This document shows positions 44,135 to 55,191 of a stretch of 64,000 bases of DNA, piece by piece (position 1 is the stretch's first letter; every line of letters begins with the position of its first letter). A program made the translations under genes and the position numbers. Where the stretch lies: assembly GCA_022496205.1 (NCBI GenBank), contig WTXD01000009.1:641585-705584 (forward strand), given 5' to 3'. The stretch is from Gloeopeniophorella convolvens. Taxonomy: Eukaryota > Basidiomycota > Agaricomycetes > Russulales. The notes beneath the pieces were generated by a model. It saw nothing but the letters and a program-made list of their open reading frames with translations, ran no database searches and was not told the DNA's origin.

Positions 44135-45727
44135 TTATACTGATATTAATTGGCCTACTGCTGGCCCCCGCGAGGTCGAGCTGCGAATCGGCACCGGGGC
44201 ACCCGTGGCCATAGCCCGCACTAACAGCTGGTCAAGCTGGTCAAGTGGGTGACTTGCAGCATGGCGGCGGGCCCCTCGCGATGCGGCAGCCTTCGCGTCC
44301 TCTTCTTCCTCTTCCTCCTCTTCTTCGTCATCATCGTCTTCGGCGTGATCCTGTGCGGCCGTAAGGTCTCAGCTTTCGGGATGAAAGACGGGGCCAATGC
44401 GTCTGGACGTACTGGATCGAAGTCCTCCATCCGGCGGTCCTCCTCGGCCTCGCCGTCGAGGTCATCATCATATGGGTCATCTTCGTCGTCGATCCAACGG
44501 CCTCGGTAATCGACCTCGTCCAATTGCTCCGGGGACTCTGGCCGTAGCCGCATCCACTGCATTCTCGGGCCCGACTTTGCCCTTTCGCTGACCTTGAACC
44601 CGTAGATTCGAGGAAGGTACACCTTCCCAGAGGCGCGTTTCTGCCCACCGTGTGGATTAGGGTTGATGAATGGCGGTGGTGCTTGTTGTTGTTGTTGTTG
44701 AGAAGAGTTGCTACCTGTCACGCTGCGTGGTGACCGCGAGGGCGAGAGAGAGCCTGACGAGGATGGCTGCTTCCAGAATGGTGCGGGCATCATCTCGCGA
44801 TAAGTTTGGAAGAAGAGATGAGCAAACGTTGTTCCAAAGAATGCACCTGTTAGATAGATCAGCATAGCCTATGAAGCAGCTACCAAGCAGGACGGACCGT
44901 CGACGCCTTGGAAACGGCTACTCGCGGGAACATAGATATCGTTGCAGTTGGGGCAGAATAGCTTGACGGTGTCCAATCCAGGAAGGTCTGATCGTCCGCA
45001 TGGGACGACATTGCAGCCCATACAGTACACACGAGGACACGACCCAAAGACACCCGCTTCATACTTTTCCGCCTACAAATACCACGTTTGTGACTTCGCC
45101 ACAACGGACGTCCACGGGTTTTGACTCACCATTGCATGGAGTCCAGCTCTCGTCAGCACATATCGTTGGTGAACGAGACCATACAGCAATTCTGCTGATG
45201 CCTCGACGATAGAAACGTCGGGGATCTTCGCCGAATCCTCATCTAGGAATAAGTCAACACAGGCGCGTTTCGGACGCGAGACCAACACGCACCGGGCTCA
45301 ACATCAAGAACCATTTCCATGGCCTCTTTCCAGAACGGGACCATCGCATTGAGTCCAGTCAGGTTGAAATCGTCTTCGATGAAGTCTTCCGCGACCTCGC
45401 AGAAGTAGTCATGACCAGGTAACGAACAGAACCAGCTGATCCAGGTCAAGGATGAGGTAGGTGTTGATGATGCTTATAGGACGCGATTTAAAAATCGTTG
45501 AGAACGTGGTGATGCATGGAAGGGGAAGGAAGAGTGGGAAAAAGGAGAAGTACAGCGTGAATACACGCATACATGCAGGAGGGAGTCACAAACGCACTGT
45601 AACCCTCTTGCTCCTCAGCCTCTTCCATGATTTCGTCCCCCTCGCCGGTAGCGCTTAGCAACTCATCTTCGGGTATCTCTTGTTGATTAGTATCCAAGAG
45701 TGCCTGTTGTTGGGGCCGACGAGACAT
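44135..45727 (-). CDS. CKB1: Casein kinase 2 regulatory (beta) subunit with long C-terminal extension
   Basis: Six exons (45727-45598, 45472-45293, 45242-45130, 45072-44898, 44846-44413, 44350-44135) give 415 residues in frame. Core features: LTWISWFCSLPGHDYFCEV, the acidic loop VEPDEDSAKIPD, AELLYGLVHQRYVLT, the zinc ribbon (CPRVYCMGC ... CPNC) that forms the beta-beta dimer, and FFGTTFAHLFFQTYREMMP. CK2 beta subunits are usually 215-280 residues; here about 170 residues follow, with a poly-Gln run (CAG/CAA repeat near 44682-44699), a block resembling the end of fungal Ckb1 (PRIYGFKVSERAKSGPRMQW), then a very acidic stretch of Asp/Glu and a basic tail. CK2 phosphorylates Ser/Thr followed by acidic residues in nuclear and cytosolic targets; the beta subunit controls substrate choice. 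Confidence 0.94.
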
Positions 45728-45919
45728 GACGGAACGAAGGAGAGATGTGTTCACAACTCGTGTTTGGGCCTGAGACACGCGCGGCGGAGACCGATTTGCA
45801 CTCCGATAAATCTGCGGTCGACGCTCCAACACTTCCGCTGTTCGCTCTCTAGCACGGCATCCGTGCTCTCTTCACTTCTATTTACGTACACTGCATCCTA
45901 TTGCTCCCATTTAATATTG

Positions 45920-47258
45920 TCAAGTGAACGCACAAGTGGCCTGTGCGCTGACATTGCCTGCCCACAGCGATGACCCATATATAAGTACCATGAGCACCTG
46001 CCCTATCACAATCGACACCGATGCATATAGCCACCGCTTCCCAACAGTCAGCGCGCTCACCTCTGCCGCGAACGTGCTCACGGTCGTAAGGCAACCGCAG
46101 TAGCCATCTCCCAAACCCTGTAGGATCGAGCAGGCGTTGGGAGAGACTGCATTGGGTAGACCTTGAAGCACGTGTAACATGGCGAGAAGGGCTGTGCCGA
46201 ATGAGTTGGCGGCAAGTGTGCCAGCTGGAAGAAGCTTAAGACGAGGGTTCAACGTGATGGAAAGTACGTAGCGCGTCAAGGTGCCAGGAAAGCTGAAGAG
46301 GAGCGCCGCGGTCGCCTGATGGCGGAAAGAAGCAGAGAGGCGGAAATATGTGGGGAATGTCGCGAAGTAGACCAGAATAGAGATCACGGTGACCATATGT
46401 CTCGCGATTGCTGGTGGTGGTCGCCTCTTGGGGACGAATGGTACGAGTAGCGTGCCAATATGAACACCGAATGACAGGGAGGCAAGCGATATCGACAGCG
46501 TGAAGAATATCTTGGTGAACGCGTCTACGACCTGTCCTACGCGATGAGCATCCGGAAACGCTGAGAGACTGATGGGCTGACATCGCGCAGACCGTTACGA
46601 TGGAATTGCCCCTCATTGATCCAGGAGTCGAATACGTCCAGTTGCCATCCAGAGAATGTGGTAAGAGAACCGCAGAAGCCTGGAGGACCCATCGATACCA
46701 ATTGATGTGTAAGTGAAGGTGGGCGTACCAGTCGTAATTGCGGTGTAGAGGGGGCCATAACTTTTCGACAGATGATCAGTTTGCATCCCCCTGTAGATAA
46801 AAAAGAATGCCTTACTAGCCACCGATCGAGTCTTTCAGAGGAAGGGCGATTCCCATGATCAAACAACCAACACCCTGCGGGAGTGCGAGAGGGAAGATAC
46901 TCCTCCCGTCGTAGGTGGCCAACGCCTGAAGACCCAGTCTTGCCAGGGTGCCAAAGACGGATGCAGGCATGAGGAGAGCAAGTACGGCGGGGGCAAAGGG
47001 GTGGAAGATCTTCGCTGGGGGTAGCACGTCCGGTTCGCTTGGAGGCCGGTCAATGCTTGCCAAAGAGCTCGCATCTGCGGTACTCTCATGTCGCGCGAGG
47101 GCTGAGCCGATGCTGGTGCGACGCTCCCTCACAGGCGTATCTTGCGGACTAGACACGACATGATGGGTATCAGCAGAATGCTGGCCCGAGAGGCCTTTCT
47201 CGGAGAGAGAATCAGTGGCTCTTGATAATTCTGCAGTAGCACTGTGGACCTGGGACAT
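45920..47258 (-). CDS. FEX1: Fluoride exporter (FEX, two-domain CrcB family), frameshifted
   Basis: Exons 47258-46729, 46679-46582 and 46531-45920 encode about 412 residues. A 130-residue Ser-rich cytosolic N-terminus is followed by two CrcB/Fluc repeats. Repeat one has SVFGTLARLGLQAL, YGPLYTAITTG and FCGSLTTFSGWQLDVF; repeat two has SFPGTLTRYVLS, ANSFGTALLAM and GLGDGYCGCLTTVSTF. Eukaryotic FEX proteins are single-chain inverted pseudo-dimers forming a fluoride channel in the plasma membrane; loss makes yeast hypersensitive to fluoride. The exon sum has one base too many: after LPLKDSIG a stop appears, while SKAFFFIYRGMQ continues in the neighbouring frame, consistent with an extra G near 46822. 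The segment is too short for an intron. The gene is divergent from the sphinganine-pathway reductase gene. Confidence 0.88.
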
Positions 47259-47620
47259 TCGATGCGAGGTCACCCAAGAGCAGGGTCCTTATAGATGTTG
47301 ATGAGGCACGAGCTTCGGTATTGAACATGCCGCGATCCCGTTCAGGGCCCTGCCGCTGCATATTTAGAACATAGTTCATCGGCACACGGTCCGGTCGGTC
47401 CGTTCCGCTTGTTCCATCCTTCTTTTCCCTTGGGCCACGGAGGTGAGCCAAGTGGAAATATTCGGTTCTGCACTGACAACAGGACGGGCGCCGCGACGCG
47501 TGCTCGCCAATAACTAATTCCAGTTAAGCACAGACACCCGCGATACCCGAAGCCTGTTGTGGCCTAAACTCCGAGTTCCAGCCAACTATAAAGCACCACT
47601 ACACCGGGTTAGACCGCGTG
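47259..47620. promoter_or_regulatory. Bidirectional promoter FEX / TSC10
   Basis: 362 bp between the divergent ATGs of the fluoride exporter and the 3-ketosphinganine reductase. A TATA-like element (AACTATAAAGC) lies near 47583, about 35 bp before the ATG at 47621. No further gene was seen. Confidence 0.45.
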
Positions 47621-48962
47621 ATGTTGCAGTTGGTTCTCACCGCGATCGTGGTCGTACTCGTATCTGCCTTCGTTACATCCATGGTGTGGTCCTTGCTCTC
47701 TCGCTCATCCTGGGACCCTAGTGGCCGCGTACGTCGGCTTTGTCTCTCACTCGCTATACCTGTGACTCATGTGATGCCAGCATTGCTACATCACTGGTGG
47801 TTCCACTGGCCTCGGGCTCGCCCTCGCTGTTCTCCTCACAAAGAAGGGCGCAGATGTTTCGATTGTCGCACGGAACGAGGAAAATCTTCAAAAGGCTCTG
47901 GCTCAACTTGAGGTGCGCTGAATGCCAGCTGGTGCAATTTCACCTTCCCTTCACTCATGCACATTTTCCTTCTCTGCAGGCAGTACGCGTCAACCCCAAT
48001 CAGATTCTGAGGTCCTATTCCTACTCTCTCAATACTCAAAAAGCTGCCAGTGAAGCGCTGGAAGTTGCCTGCGGGCCTCACGGTGGTCAGTCGCCCGACG
48101 CGGTGTTCCTATGTGCTGGCAAGTCGACTCCCGGCTTCTGGATGGAACAAACCGAAGAGTCCATCGTAAAGGGGATGGATAATACCTACTGGCTTGCAGC
48201 TTGGTCTGCTTTCGTCAGTCGCGGTTTTCTGTGGCTCTGGCGTTCAATTGACGAATTGTCACTAGGCGGCTTCCAGGAGAATGGCGCGCACGGGTACCAA
48301 GGGAAAGATCGTATTTGTTTCATCGGTTCTGGGCTACTTTGGGATGATAGGCTATTCCACCTATTCCCCCGGCAAACATGCTATTCGTGGTGAGTCCGTA
48401 GTGTTCGAGCGCATCATTCACTCTGACGGTTTCCGGCCACAGGTCTCGCTGAAACTCTGCGTCAGGAGCTCTTGCTCTACTCTATCGAAGTTCAGCTATA
48501 CATGCCCGCAACGATGTATAGCCCCGGTTATGAAGACGAAAACAAGACCAAGCCTGAGCTCGTTCTCAAGTTGGAGGAGTCCGACCCTGGTCTCACGCCC
48601 GAAAAGGCTGCCGAGGGCCTGTACAAGGGTGAGGCGCTAATAGTTGCTTGTAACAACCTAACCGAAGGCCGCGTACAGGTGTGCAAAAGGGCGACTTCCA
48701 CATTACGGACACTTTCATAGCGGACTTGTTCAGGACAAGCACCCGTGGGGCCACGCCCTTTGGATCGAGCACTGCTAAGGACCTGCTCTACGGTTTTATC
48801 GGCACGGTGCGTTCAAGCCTAATACAGTAAACGATGAGCTGACGCAGGACGGTGCAGATTGGACTCCCCCTGTGGCGGCGGGATGTGGACAAGCAGGTGA
48901 TTGGCCACAGGAAAGTCCACGAGGAATACCTGGCATCGAGGAAGGTGCTTGCCTCGGAGTGA
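47621..48962 (+). CDS. TSC10: 3-ketodihydrosphingosine reductase (short-chain dehydrogenase)
   Basis: Seven exons (47621-47728, 47781-47912, 47980-48213, 48266-48389, 48443-48628, 48679-48806, 48858-48962) give 338 residues in frame. An N-terminal hydrophobic helix (residues 2-25) anchors it to the ER. The NADPH-binding Rossmann motif is ITGGSTGLGLALA, followed by VARNEENLQ, the active-site Ser in IVFVSSVLG and the YxxxK motif in YSTYSPGKHAIRG. The C-terminus has RRDVDKQVIGHRKVHEEYL. The enzyme reduces 3-ketosphinganine to dihydrosphingosine, the second step of sphingolipid synthesis, and is essential in yeast. The substrate-side motif MPATMYSPGYEDENKTKPE fits Tsc10/KDSR rather than a general dehydrogenase. 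Confidence 0.93.
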
Positions 48963-49460
48963 CGAAACTCTGAACATGTGCCGCGTCACCTACAGTATGG
49001 CGGGTAATAATATAGTATGCCCTGGCGTAATAGGAGAATCCAGTTTGATTGCATAGTGCGAAAAAACCACAACACATGGGGTAGCCATAGGTTGTTCGAA
49101 GGAAGCGAAGCATTGAAGTCGTAAAGGGTAGCGAAAACAAGGCATTATATCCTCCGAGGTGCATCTGTCTTGGTCTTCGCCATTAGGTAGCACGAGTAGA
49201 GTGTGCGAACGGCTGCCTTGGTATACGATAGACCGTGGTTGTAAGATGAAAAAGGCGAGAAACTCGCGGAGGCCGGACGTTAACACGGGGACGCGTTTAG
49301 GGCCGGCCAGGTCGGCAGAGGCGCGGATTGTCTGATGACGCGCTCAGACTCACGCGGGGGAACGCGCAACTGCACCCGGTTCAAGAAACAACTCTGCACC
49401 CATCACGATGGCAGGCACACATCCGCAGTCCCACCCACTCTTTTTCTTTCCTAACTCTCA
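48963..49460. other. Intergenic region
   Basis: 498 bp between two plus-strand genes. It holds the TSC10 3' UTR and the promoter of the DUF7704-like gene, which ends in a pyrimidine-rich stretch before the ATG at 49461. No gene or repeat is supported. Confidence 0.45.
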
Positions 49461-50023
49461 ATGCCCTCCCAGCGCTCAGCCATCCCACCCGTCTACTATG
49501 CCATCTTCTGCATCTACGAGCCCATGCTCACTACTATGGGGCTTGTCGGCGCCTTCATAGACCCTAAGAAGGTGCGACTCTCACGACAAATTTGCAGGCT
49601 CTTCTCACCCGCCTTCCCTATCTCTAGACGCACAACTCGCAGGCCCCATGGCCACCCAGCAGCCCGCCTCCAGACCACCTACCCCTCGCGACAACTGTCA
49701 CGATACTGCAGCTCGCTCATGTCTGCGGCCTCCTCGGCCTCGTCAACATCTTCGTCCTCGGAACCGCGCGACGATACCTCTCCGGACAGCCTACGTTGCA
49801 GGAGAAAGTTGTCGGCGCCCTCCTTACGCCGCTCCTAATCGGAGACATATTCCACCTCGTGGTCACCCTATGGGCCCTCGGCGATGTGCGATGGAAATTT
49901 CTCGAATGGAGCCCTATGCTCTGGACAACAGTAATTCTTGGCCTTACTTTACTGATTCCGCGCGTTACCTGGCATTTGGGCATCGGGAGATATGTGGAGG
50001 CGAGGGATGGGAAGGTCCTCTGA
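49461..50023 (+). CDS. Four-helix fungal membrane protein, DUF7704-like
   Basis: Two exons (49461-49571, 49628-50023) with a 56-nt intron give 168 residues in frame. The protein has four hydrophobic segments: VYYAIFCIYEPMLTTMGLVG (about 11-30), the HVCGLLGLVNIFVLG segment, GALLTPLLIGDIFHLVVTLW and WTTVILGLTLLIPRVTW. An N-terminal IPP...YxIFCIYEP motif and a polar loop are typical of a widespread fungal family of small membrane proteins that I associate with DUF7704. No biochemical function is known to me. The short C-terminal tail is charged. Confidence 0.7.
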
Positions 50024-50550
50024 GGCATTTGCAAAGATCAATAGCTTTACCCCGCATTGATACCAATCCCATAGTGGCACATATCCCTTAGTGTAATTTA
50101 CCACTGGGTACATGTACAACCGGCTTAATAATGTTTCATGTAGGTGGATGGTGCTATCTAAGGTATCGCTCTGCCATTCGCGAGATGTGATCTGTAATTG
50201 CACTTCGGCGACAAGCGTACAGGAATTCCTGTCTAAATCTAACGCTTTGCCATCCTTGCATGTCTACGAGCCGCTGGCGATTAGGCGTTGCGGTTAGCTG
50301 GCCAAGCTTGATACTGGGCACATGAGTTACTCCGTAGATACTATAGCATTTTCGAACCCGGGCCCCTGAGAACAGACTAGATGTCAGCGTCCGGGTATAC
50401 CAATCGCGCGGGAGTAGGAAAAGTCATATTAGATCAAGAAAACGTCACTGGAATCCGCCGCCTGCTTGAAAGGCACAATGGGGTTCCCTCCGACCACTTG
50501 TGTAATCACACGAAACGACTTGGCGGGAACACTTACCACTGCAGGCAATC
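50024..50550. other. Convergent intergenic region
   Basis: 527 bp between convergent stops of the DUF7704-like gene and COX18. A TTCGAACCCGGGCCCC stretch near 50353 looked like a tRNA T-arm but no matching cloverleaf could be built. Nothing else is supported. Confidence 0.45.
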
Positions 50551-51694
50551 CTACTTTCGTCTCTGCTGAGGTACAGGCCCCGGTGCTGGTGTAGACTTGG
50601 CCTTGATCACAACAGACCCGGCCGTGATGGCGGGCTGCTGAGACACAGCGAGCATCCGCAAATTAGCTCGCCGTCTCTCCCAGTAGTCGAACACCCAGGT
50701 CTGCAACAGACCGAATGTCGCCGAGGAGACCCAGTAAAGCACTACGCTCTAAAAACGAGCCTTCAGCATCGACGAAAGGGAAGAAAGCTCGGCCCACGCA
50801 CCCCTGGCACCATTGCAGCAATCAGGATCCTCCCCACCGACAACAGCCGCAAGCCCGACTGCACAATCTTGCGCGGCTGCAGCACAATGTGCCCCTGCGC
50901 GCGCCGCTCCTCCAGGCGCTGCTCCTCTCGCACCTCACGCTCACGCGCAGCCGCGCTTACGAACCAGCGCGCAGATTCGACGTTCGCGAGCGTGAGCATG
51001 CCGAGCGCGATCGGGAGCGCGGCAGTCGGGTCCGCGTGCGCGAGCGAGGTGAGCGTGAGGAAGGACTCCGAGTCGAACACCGTCGGCGGCTGCGCGAGCC
51101 GCGAGAGGAACATCGACGTGCCGACGAAGAGCGGGAGCTGCGAGAGCGGCGGGATGAGCATCGTCGCCCACGGCCGGCAGCGGTGCTCGGCGAAGAGCGC
51201 GTTGCGCCGCGCGACCATCTGCAGCGCACGTTCTTGAGAACACGAGAGGACTAGACAGAGGGGACAAGACAGACCGCTTTCTTGACGCGCTCGCTGTACA
51301 ACTTGCGGAGCTCGTCTTTCGTGCCGCGGGCCTGCTCGACGCGCAAGTCATGGAGCACCTGCTTCTCCACCAGCGGCTTTGCCTCTTGTAGCGCGGGCAC
51401 AACAAGCTCCTCTGCTCGCCATTGCCGTTTCTTGGCCTGCATGCGATGAGGGCGTCAGCAGACCGGCGAAGACCGCGAAAGACGCACCCAGATGGAGAAT
51501 GGGACGGTGAACGCAAGGCGCGACACGACGGTCAGCAAGATGATAGTCGTGGAGTACGGGGGAAGGGACGACGGGAAGGGAAGAGAGATGGCGAGATCGA
51601 GAAAGCCATTTTGGAGGGCAGTTGTAAACTGGCGTTTCGCTGGCGACAAGCGTCGAACGGTTGAGAGCCGTGCCGCACGTCTTGGTGCAAACAT
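50551..51694 (-). CDS. COX18: Mitochondrial inner-membrane insertase Cox18 (Oxa1/YidC family)
   Basis: Four exons (51694-51488, 51436-51275, 51218-50802, 50748-50551) give 327 residues in frame. The N-terminus MFAPRRAARLSTVRRL is a typical presequence. A first membrane helix (TTIILLTVVSRLAFTVPFSI) is followed by a charged matrix coiled coil (RGTKDELRKLYSERVKK), then PWATMLIPPLSQLPLFVGTS, FLSRL, ALPIALGMLTLANVE and the closing LYWVSSATFGLLQTW, in the YidC/Oxa1 order. The spacing and moderate length fit Cox18, which inserts the Cox2 C-terminal domain, rather than Oxa1. The second intron uses a GTCTGT donor. No His/charged C-terminal ribosome-binding tail of Oxa1 type is seen, which also favours Cox18. 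Confidence 0.85.
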
Positions 51695-51948
51695 GGACGC
51701 GCGCAGGTTACTCCGACGCGACTCCCCAACAGCGCCAGTCGTATGCAATCATTTACAGTCCGGCCAGTCGAGCTCGCATCACCCGGCTCTGAGACTACAC
51801 AACAGCTGATGCTATTGCCACGCAATATGATTGAGACAGATATAGGATTGCGAAGAGGAAAAAATCATGGTGGTGTACGGCAGTAATCATATCTCCTCAT
51901 AATGTGACAACGAGCATGGTCTACTCCATAACAACGTATCCGCACAGC

Positions 51949-52721
51949 TCAGAACTTGAGCTGATGCGGGTATTCGCCCTTGGAAAGTCCCCAGCTCGAC
52001 TTGAGGTACTTCGCGAGGAGCTCCGTCGACTTGACGGCAGCAAGGACAGCCTTGTCGACCTCCTTCTGGTCGGCCGCCTTCGACTCGGGGAACGCCTCCT
52101 TCTCCTTGGGCTTGCCGTCCGCAAAGAACTCCTCCTCTGCTGATCGTGAGCGCTTCTTCTCCGACTTGGCGAAGTAGGCATCGTTGATCTTGGGATCGAC
52201 CTGCAGCCAAGCGCGATGAATAGACTGTATGAAGAGAAGCAACGCCAAATACGCACCTTGAAGTCGCTGCCAAGGGGGATCTTCGTCGAGGTAGCAATGA
52301 CATATGCCTGGTTAACCCGGCGGAGGGGGACGCCGTTGACCTTGTAAGGGCCAGTGACCAAGAGAAGACCGCTCTCCAGCTGCTTCAAGAAGACGACACG
52401 CTTGCCCCGGAACCGACCCGCAAGAAGAATCAGCACGGAGCCGGGGGCAATGCTGTCGCGCAATTGTGTGGGCTTGGCAGCCTTGCGGGACTGCTTGGGC
52501 TTGCGGACGTCCTCGGCGGGGTAGAAGCGCGGCGCCTTGGATGTCGGGACGAGGCGGCTTGCGCCGTTTTTGTCGCCACCAACCTGCACCTCCTTGGTTG
52601 GTGCGGTCTCTGGTGCGGCCGGCGCGGTGCCGGTTTTCTTGCCCTTGTAGAGCTGGCGCCGTGCGTACGCCTGCGAGCGCGAGAGGCGGCCGACACCAGG
52701 GGCGAGTTCTTTGCGAGCCAT
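51949..52721 (-). CDS. RPL6: 60S ribosomal protein eL6
   Basis: Two exons (52721-52257, 52200-51949) with a 56-nt intron give 238 residues in frame. The eL6 core is clear: [57 protein letters not shown] and [16 protein letters not shown]. The C-terminus ends [16 protein letters not shown], the conserved tail. It is a cytoplasmic large-subunit ribosomal protein; the N-terminal 75 residues form the basic, less conserved extension typical of fungi. It lies 254 bp from the COX18 start. Confidence 0.96.
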
Positions 52722-54012
52722 CTGCGCAAGAAACGGTGAAAATTAGCGGCTGTACGAAAGGGCCGCTCGGAGGGCGCGTATATGGTGCATCGCGGGTGTC
52801 ATCCATCCATCCACCGTCGTAACCTGGGTCAAATCGACCCGGAGCACCACAGATGAGACGTTCGTGTCGTCTAGGGCCATAATCTGCAGAGATATGAGGA
52901 GGAGTACTCACCTTATTGGTGTCTTGAGGTTGCTGTGGGGGTTGATTCGTCCTGACTTGCCTGAGTTGCGGTTCTCTGAGCGGAGGTTGCCGATCGCCTT
53001 CCTTAGATGGAAACTCGCCATCATAGATAAACACGTGACGGCACGTCGAGACACGTGCCAATCATGATTCATCTTCACACTGCAGACAAAAGGTGCTCAG
53101 TCGGGGGACTTAGACACGAAAATAGCCTGTGGCGGAGGCAAGATTTGGCCGTGGGTATGTTGCGCAGCCACAGAGACCGGATTAGGTAGCATCGGCCGGG
53201 CACTATGCCGGGGTGGCACAGTGAACCACCAAATCTATCATGTTTCCCAGGGTAATATAATACGTGTGCGACACACCTCGGATGCCCGGGCACAGGCAAC
53301 ATAAAACAGGTTCCCTAAGTTGGAAGGACATATGTTACATAACTTTTTGGCACACAGAACCAGAAATAGCTAAGTTATTCACGTTTGTGTTTTTCCGGGA
53401 CCAAGCGTGCTCGAATAGGCAAGCTGTGTTACTCATCTGGAGGTAAACTGTGCGGGCCAACTGAATTGACGATCAATTGAGTCATGACTATTGTGTGCGA
53501 AAATACCTTACCTATTTCGGGTTCTAAAGAGGTACAATAGGCTGTACAGACACAGAGATGCAAATATGTAACCTGTTTCCATTGCTGTAGATCACACAAT
53601 TATTTTACCCCCGATCTCCCAGCTGAGGCAAGCTTTTATTATTCTCCTATGTCCGGGAAACACAGCGAGCCAACCTGATCTAACCGGTTTTCACCCAAAA
53701 CATGACAGATTTGGCAGCCGGCTCCGGCTCCCCGACGTGGAACCGGGCCGATGCTGCCTAAGCACGCCACTAAGATTGTGTGACACAGAGCCGGCCGGAT
53801 GTCGGCTGTGCCACGTGCTAAGACCGCTGATATGTTCGCGCGGCCAAGACCTTTTTGTCTGCAGTGTCATCTAGTAATAGATCAGTCTGCTCGTTGGCTT
53901 TCGATCTCAAGCAAGTGTGGGGGACAGCAACGCTTCGATAACTCGACGGCGCTCTCAAGTGAAACTACTCTCTCACTAGCCATATTTCTCTCTCTTCGCT
54001 CTCTCCTCTGCC
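52722..54012. other. Long AT-richer intergenic region
   Basis: At 1.29 kb this is the longest gene-free stretch in the window, with lower GC than its surroundings (especially 53230-53700). It contains the promoters of the divergent eL6 and nucleotidase genes. I see a small inverted repeat (AATTGA CGA TCAATT) near 53463, GC-rich patches with inverted similarity near 53713 and 53784, and a CACGTG E-box near 53812. The open frames in it have no protein features. It could include an old, decayed insertion, but no terminal repeats or coding remnants were found. Confidence 0.45.
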
Positions 54013-55043
54013 ATGACTGTGGAACATGCCCAAGGTAAGTCAGGCTTTTGAACTGATTATGTGCTTGGGAGCCACTCTGATACAACGTCCCCAGACGATC
54101 GCCCCGTCGTCTTCTTCGATATCGACAATACACTCTACTCTGCAAGCTCGAAGATCGCACACGCAATGGGAGTCCGGATTCATGGTGTGCAGCTACCACA
54201 TGTTACTGGATCACTCGAAGTGACATCTTCTCAAGCTTACTTCGTATCGCTCGGTCTCTCTGACGAGGACGCATCTGAACTCCACCTCAAGTATTACACA
54301 CAATACGGCCTGGCCCTACGCGGCCTTCGGCGTCACCACAACGTAGGTAATGTCGCCTTCTGCATGTTCGCTTTTGCCACTACCCTGATGGACTCGTGCG
54401 TTATAGACCCACTAGACTTCGACGAAAAGTGCGACGGCTCGCTCCCGTTGGAAGAGATGCTCAAGCCTGATCCACGCCTGCGGCAGCTGTTGCAGGATAT
54501 CGACCGCTCGAGGTACCGCGTTTGGGCCCTGACAAACGCGTATCGGCCGGTGCGCACGGGAGATTTCGTACGTAATACCACAAAGCTGACTAGGCATTCC
54601 ATTAGCATGCGGAGCGCGTGCTCAAGATACTGAACTTACGAGACCAATTTGAGGAGGTCGTATTCTGTGACTATCAAGAGGAAGACTTTACCTGCAAACC
54701 CGAGCCTGGCTACTACTTCCAGGTTCGTGCACCTTTGATCTGGGCTAGTTCGAGGCCTTATGCATTATGTGTGTAGGCGATGAAGAAGGCCGGAGTCCAA
54801 GATCCCGCCAAGTGCCTATTCGTCGACGACAGCCGGGGAAACATCGAAGGCGCGAGGCGCGTAGGTTGGACCCGCTGTGTGCACTTCCGGGAGTCCGGGC
54901 TCGAGACGATGGAAGGCGGACGCGTGAAGCACATCATCGAGGACCAGGAGCGACCCGTCAGTGGGGATGAGGTCCCAGTGATCAACGATCTGCAACAGCT
55001 GAGGGAAGTATGGTCAGACATCTTTATACAAACCGAGCAGTAA
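54013..55043 (+). CDS. SDT1: HAD-family pyrimidine 5'-nucleotidase, Sdt1/Phm8 type
   Basis: Six exons (54013-54034, 54095-54184, 54236-54346, 54407-54549, 54606-54722, 54777-55043) give 249 residues in frame. HAD motif I is VFFDIDNTLYS with both catalytic Asp. The cap region has YYTQYGLALRGL and DPLDFDEKCDGSLPLEEML. Motif II is ALTNAYRP, motif III KPEPGYYFQAMKKAG and motif IV LFVDDSRGNIEGARRVGW. Sdt1 and Phm8 dephosphorylate pyrimidine or other nucleoside monophosphates and act in nucleotide salvage and detoxification of pyrimidine analogues. The intron at 54185-54235 is 51 nt and open in frame; I spliced it because the joined RIHAYFVSLGL matches the family. Start chosen as the first ATG of the transcript. 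Confidence 0.92.
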
Positions 55044-55191
55044 GCGCAACACAGGCGTCTGCTATAAATGTGAGATCGTGTGTTCGAGACGTACAGGTAT
55101 AGTTACATAGACGGATGTACAGTATACCAACAGAATCCAAGGCGTGCAGTAAGCAATGCGTGAATAAATAAGTGATTGGTGTGGCGTGGAG

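Noticed and set aside
47259..47620. Possible fluoride riboswitch upstream of the exporter gene
   Set aside because: Fluoride riboswitches are known from bacteria and archaea; I find no matching pseudoknot core here.
50300..50375. tRNA-like T-arm (TTCGAACCCGGGCCCC)
   Set aside because: No acceptor stem, D-arm or anticodon arm could be paired around it on either strand.
52312..53061. 249-codon minus-strand frame upstream of and across eL6
   Set aside because: It is out of frame with the conserved eL6 sequence and extends into the promoter; composition is not protein-like.
54185..54235. Reading the 51-nt segment of the nucleotidase gene as coding
   Set aside because: It is open in frame but has clear GT...AG borders and interrupts the conserved RIHAYFVSLGL region, so I treat it as an intron.
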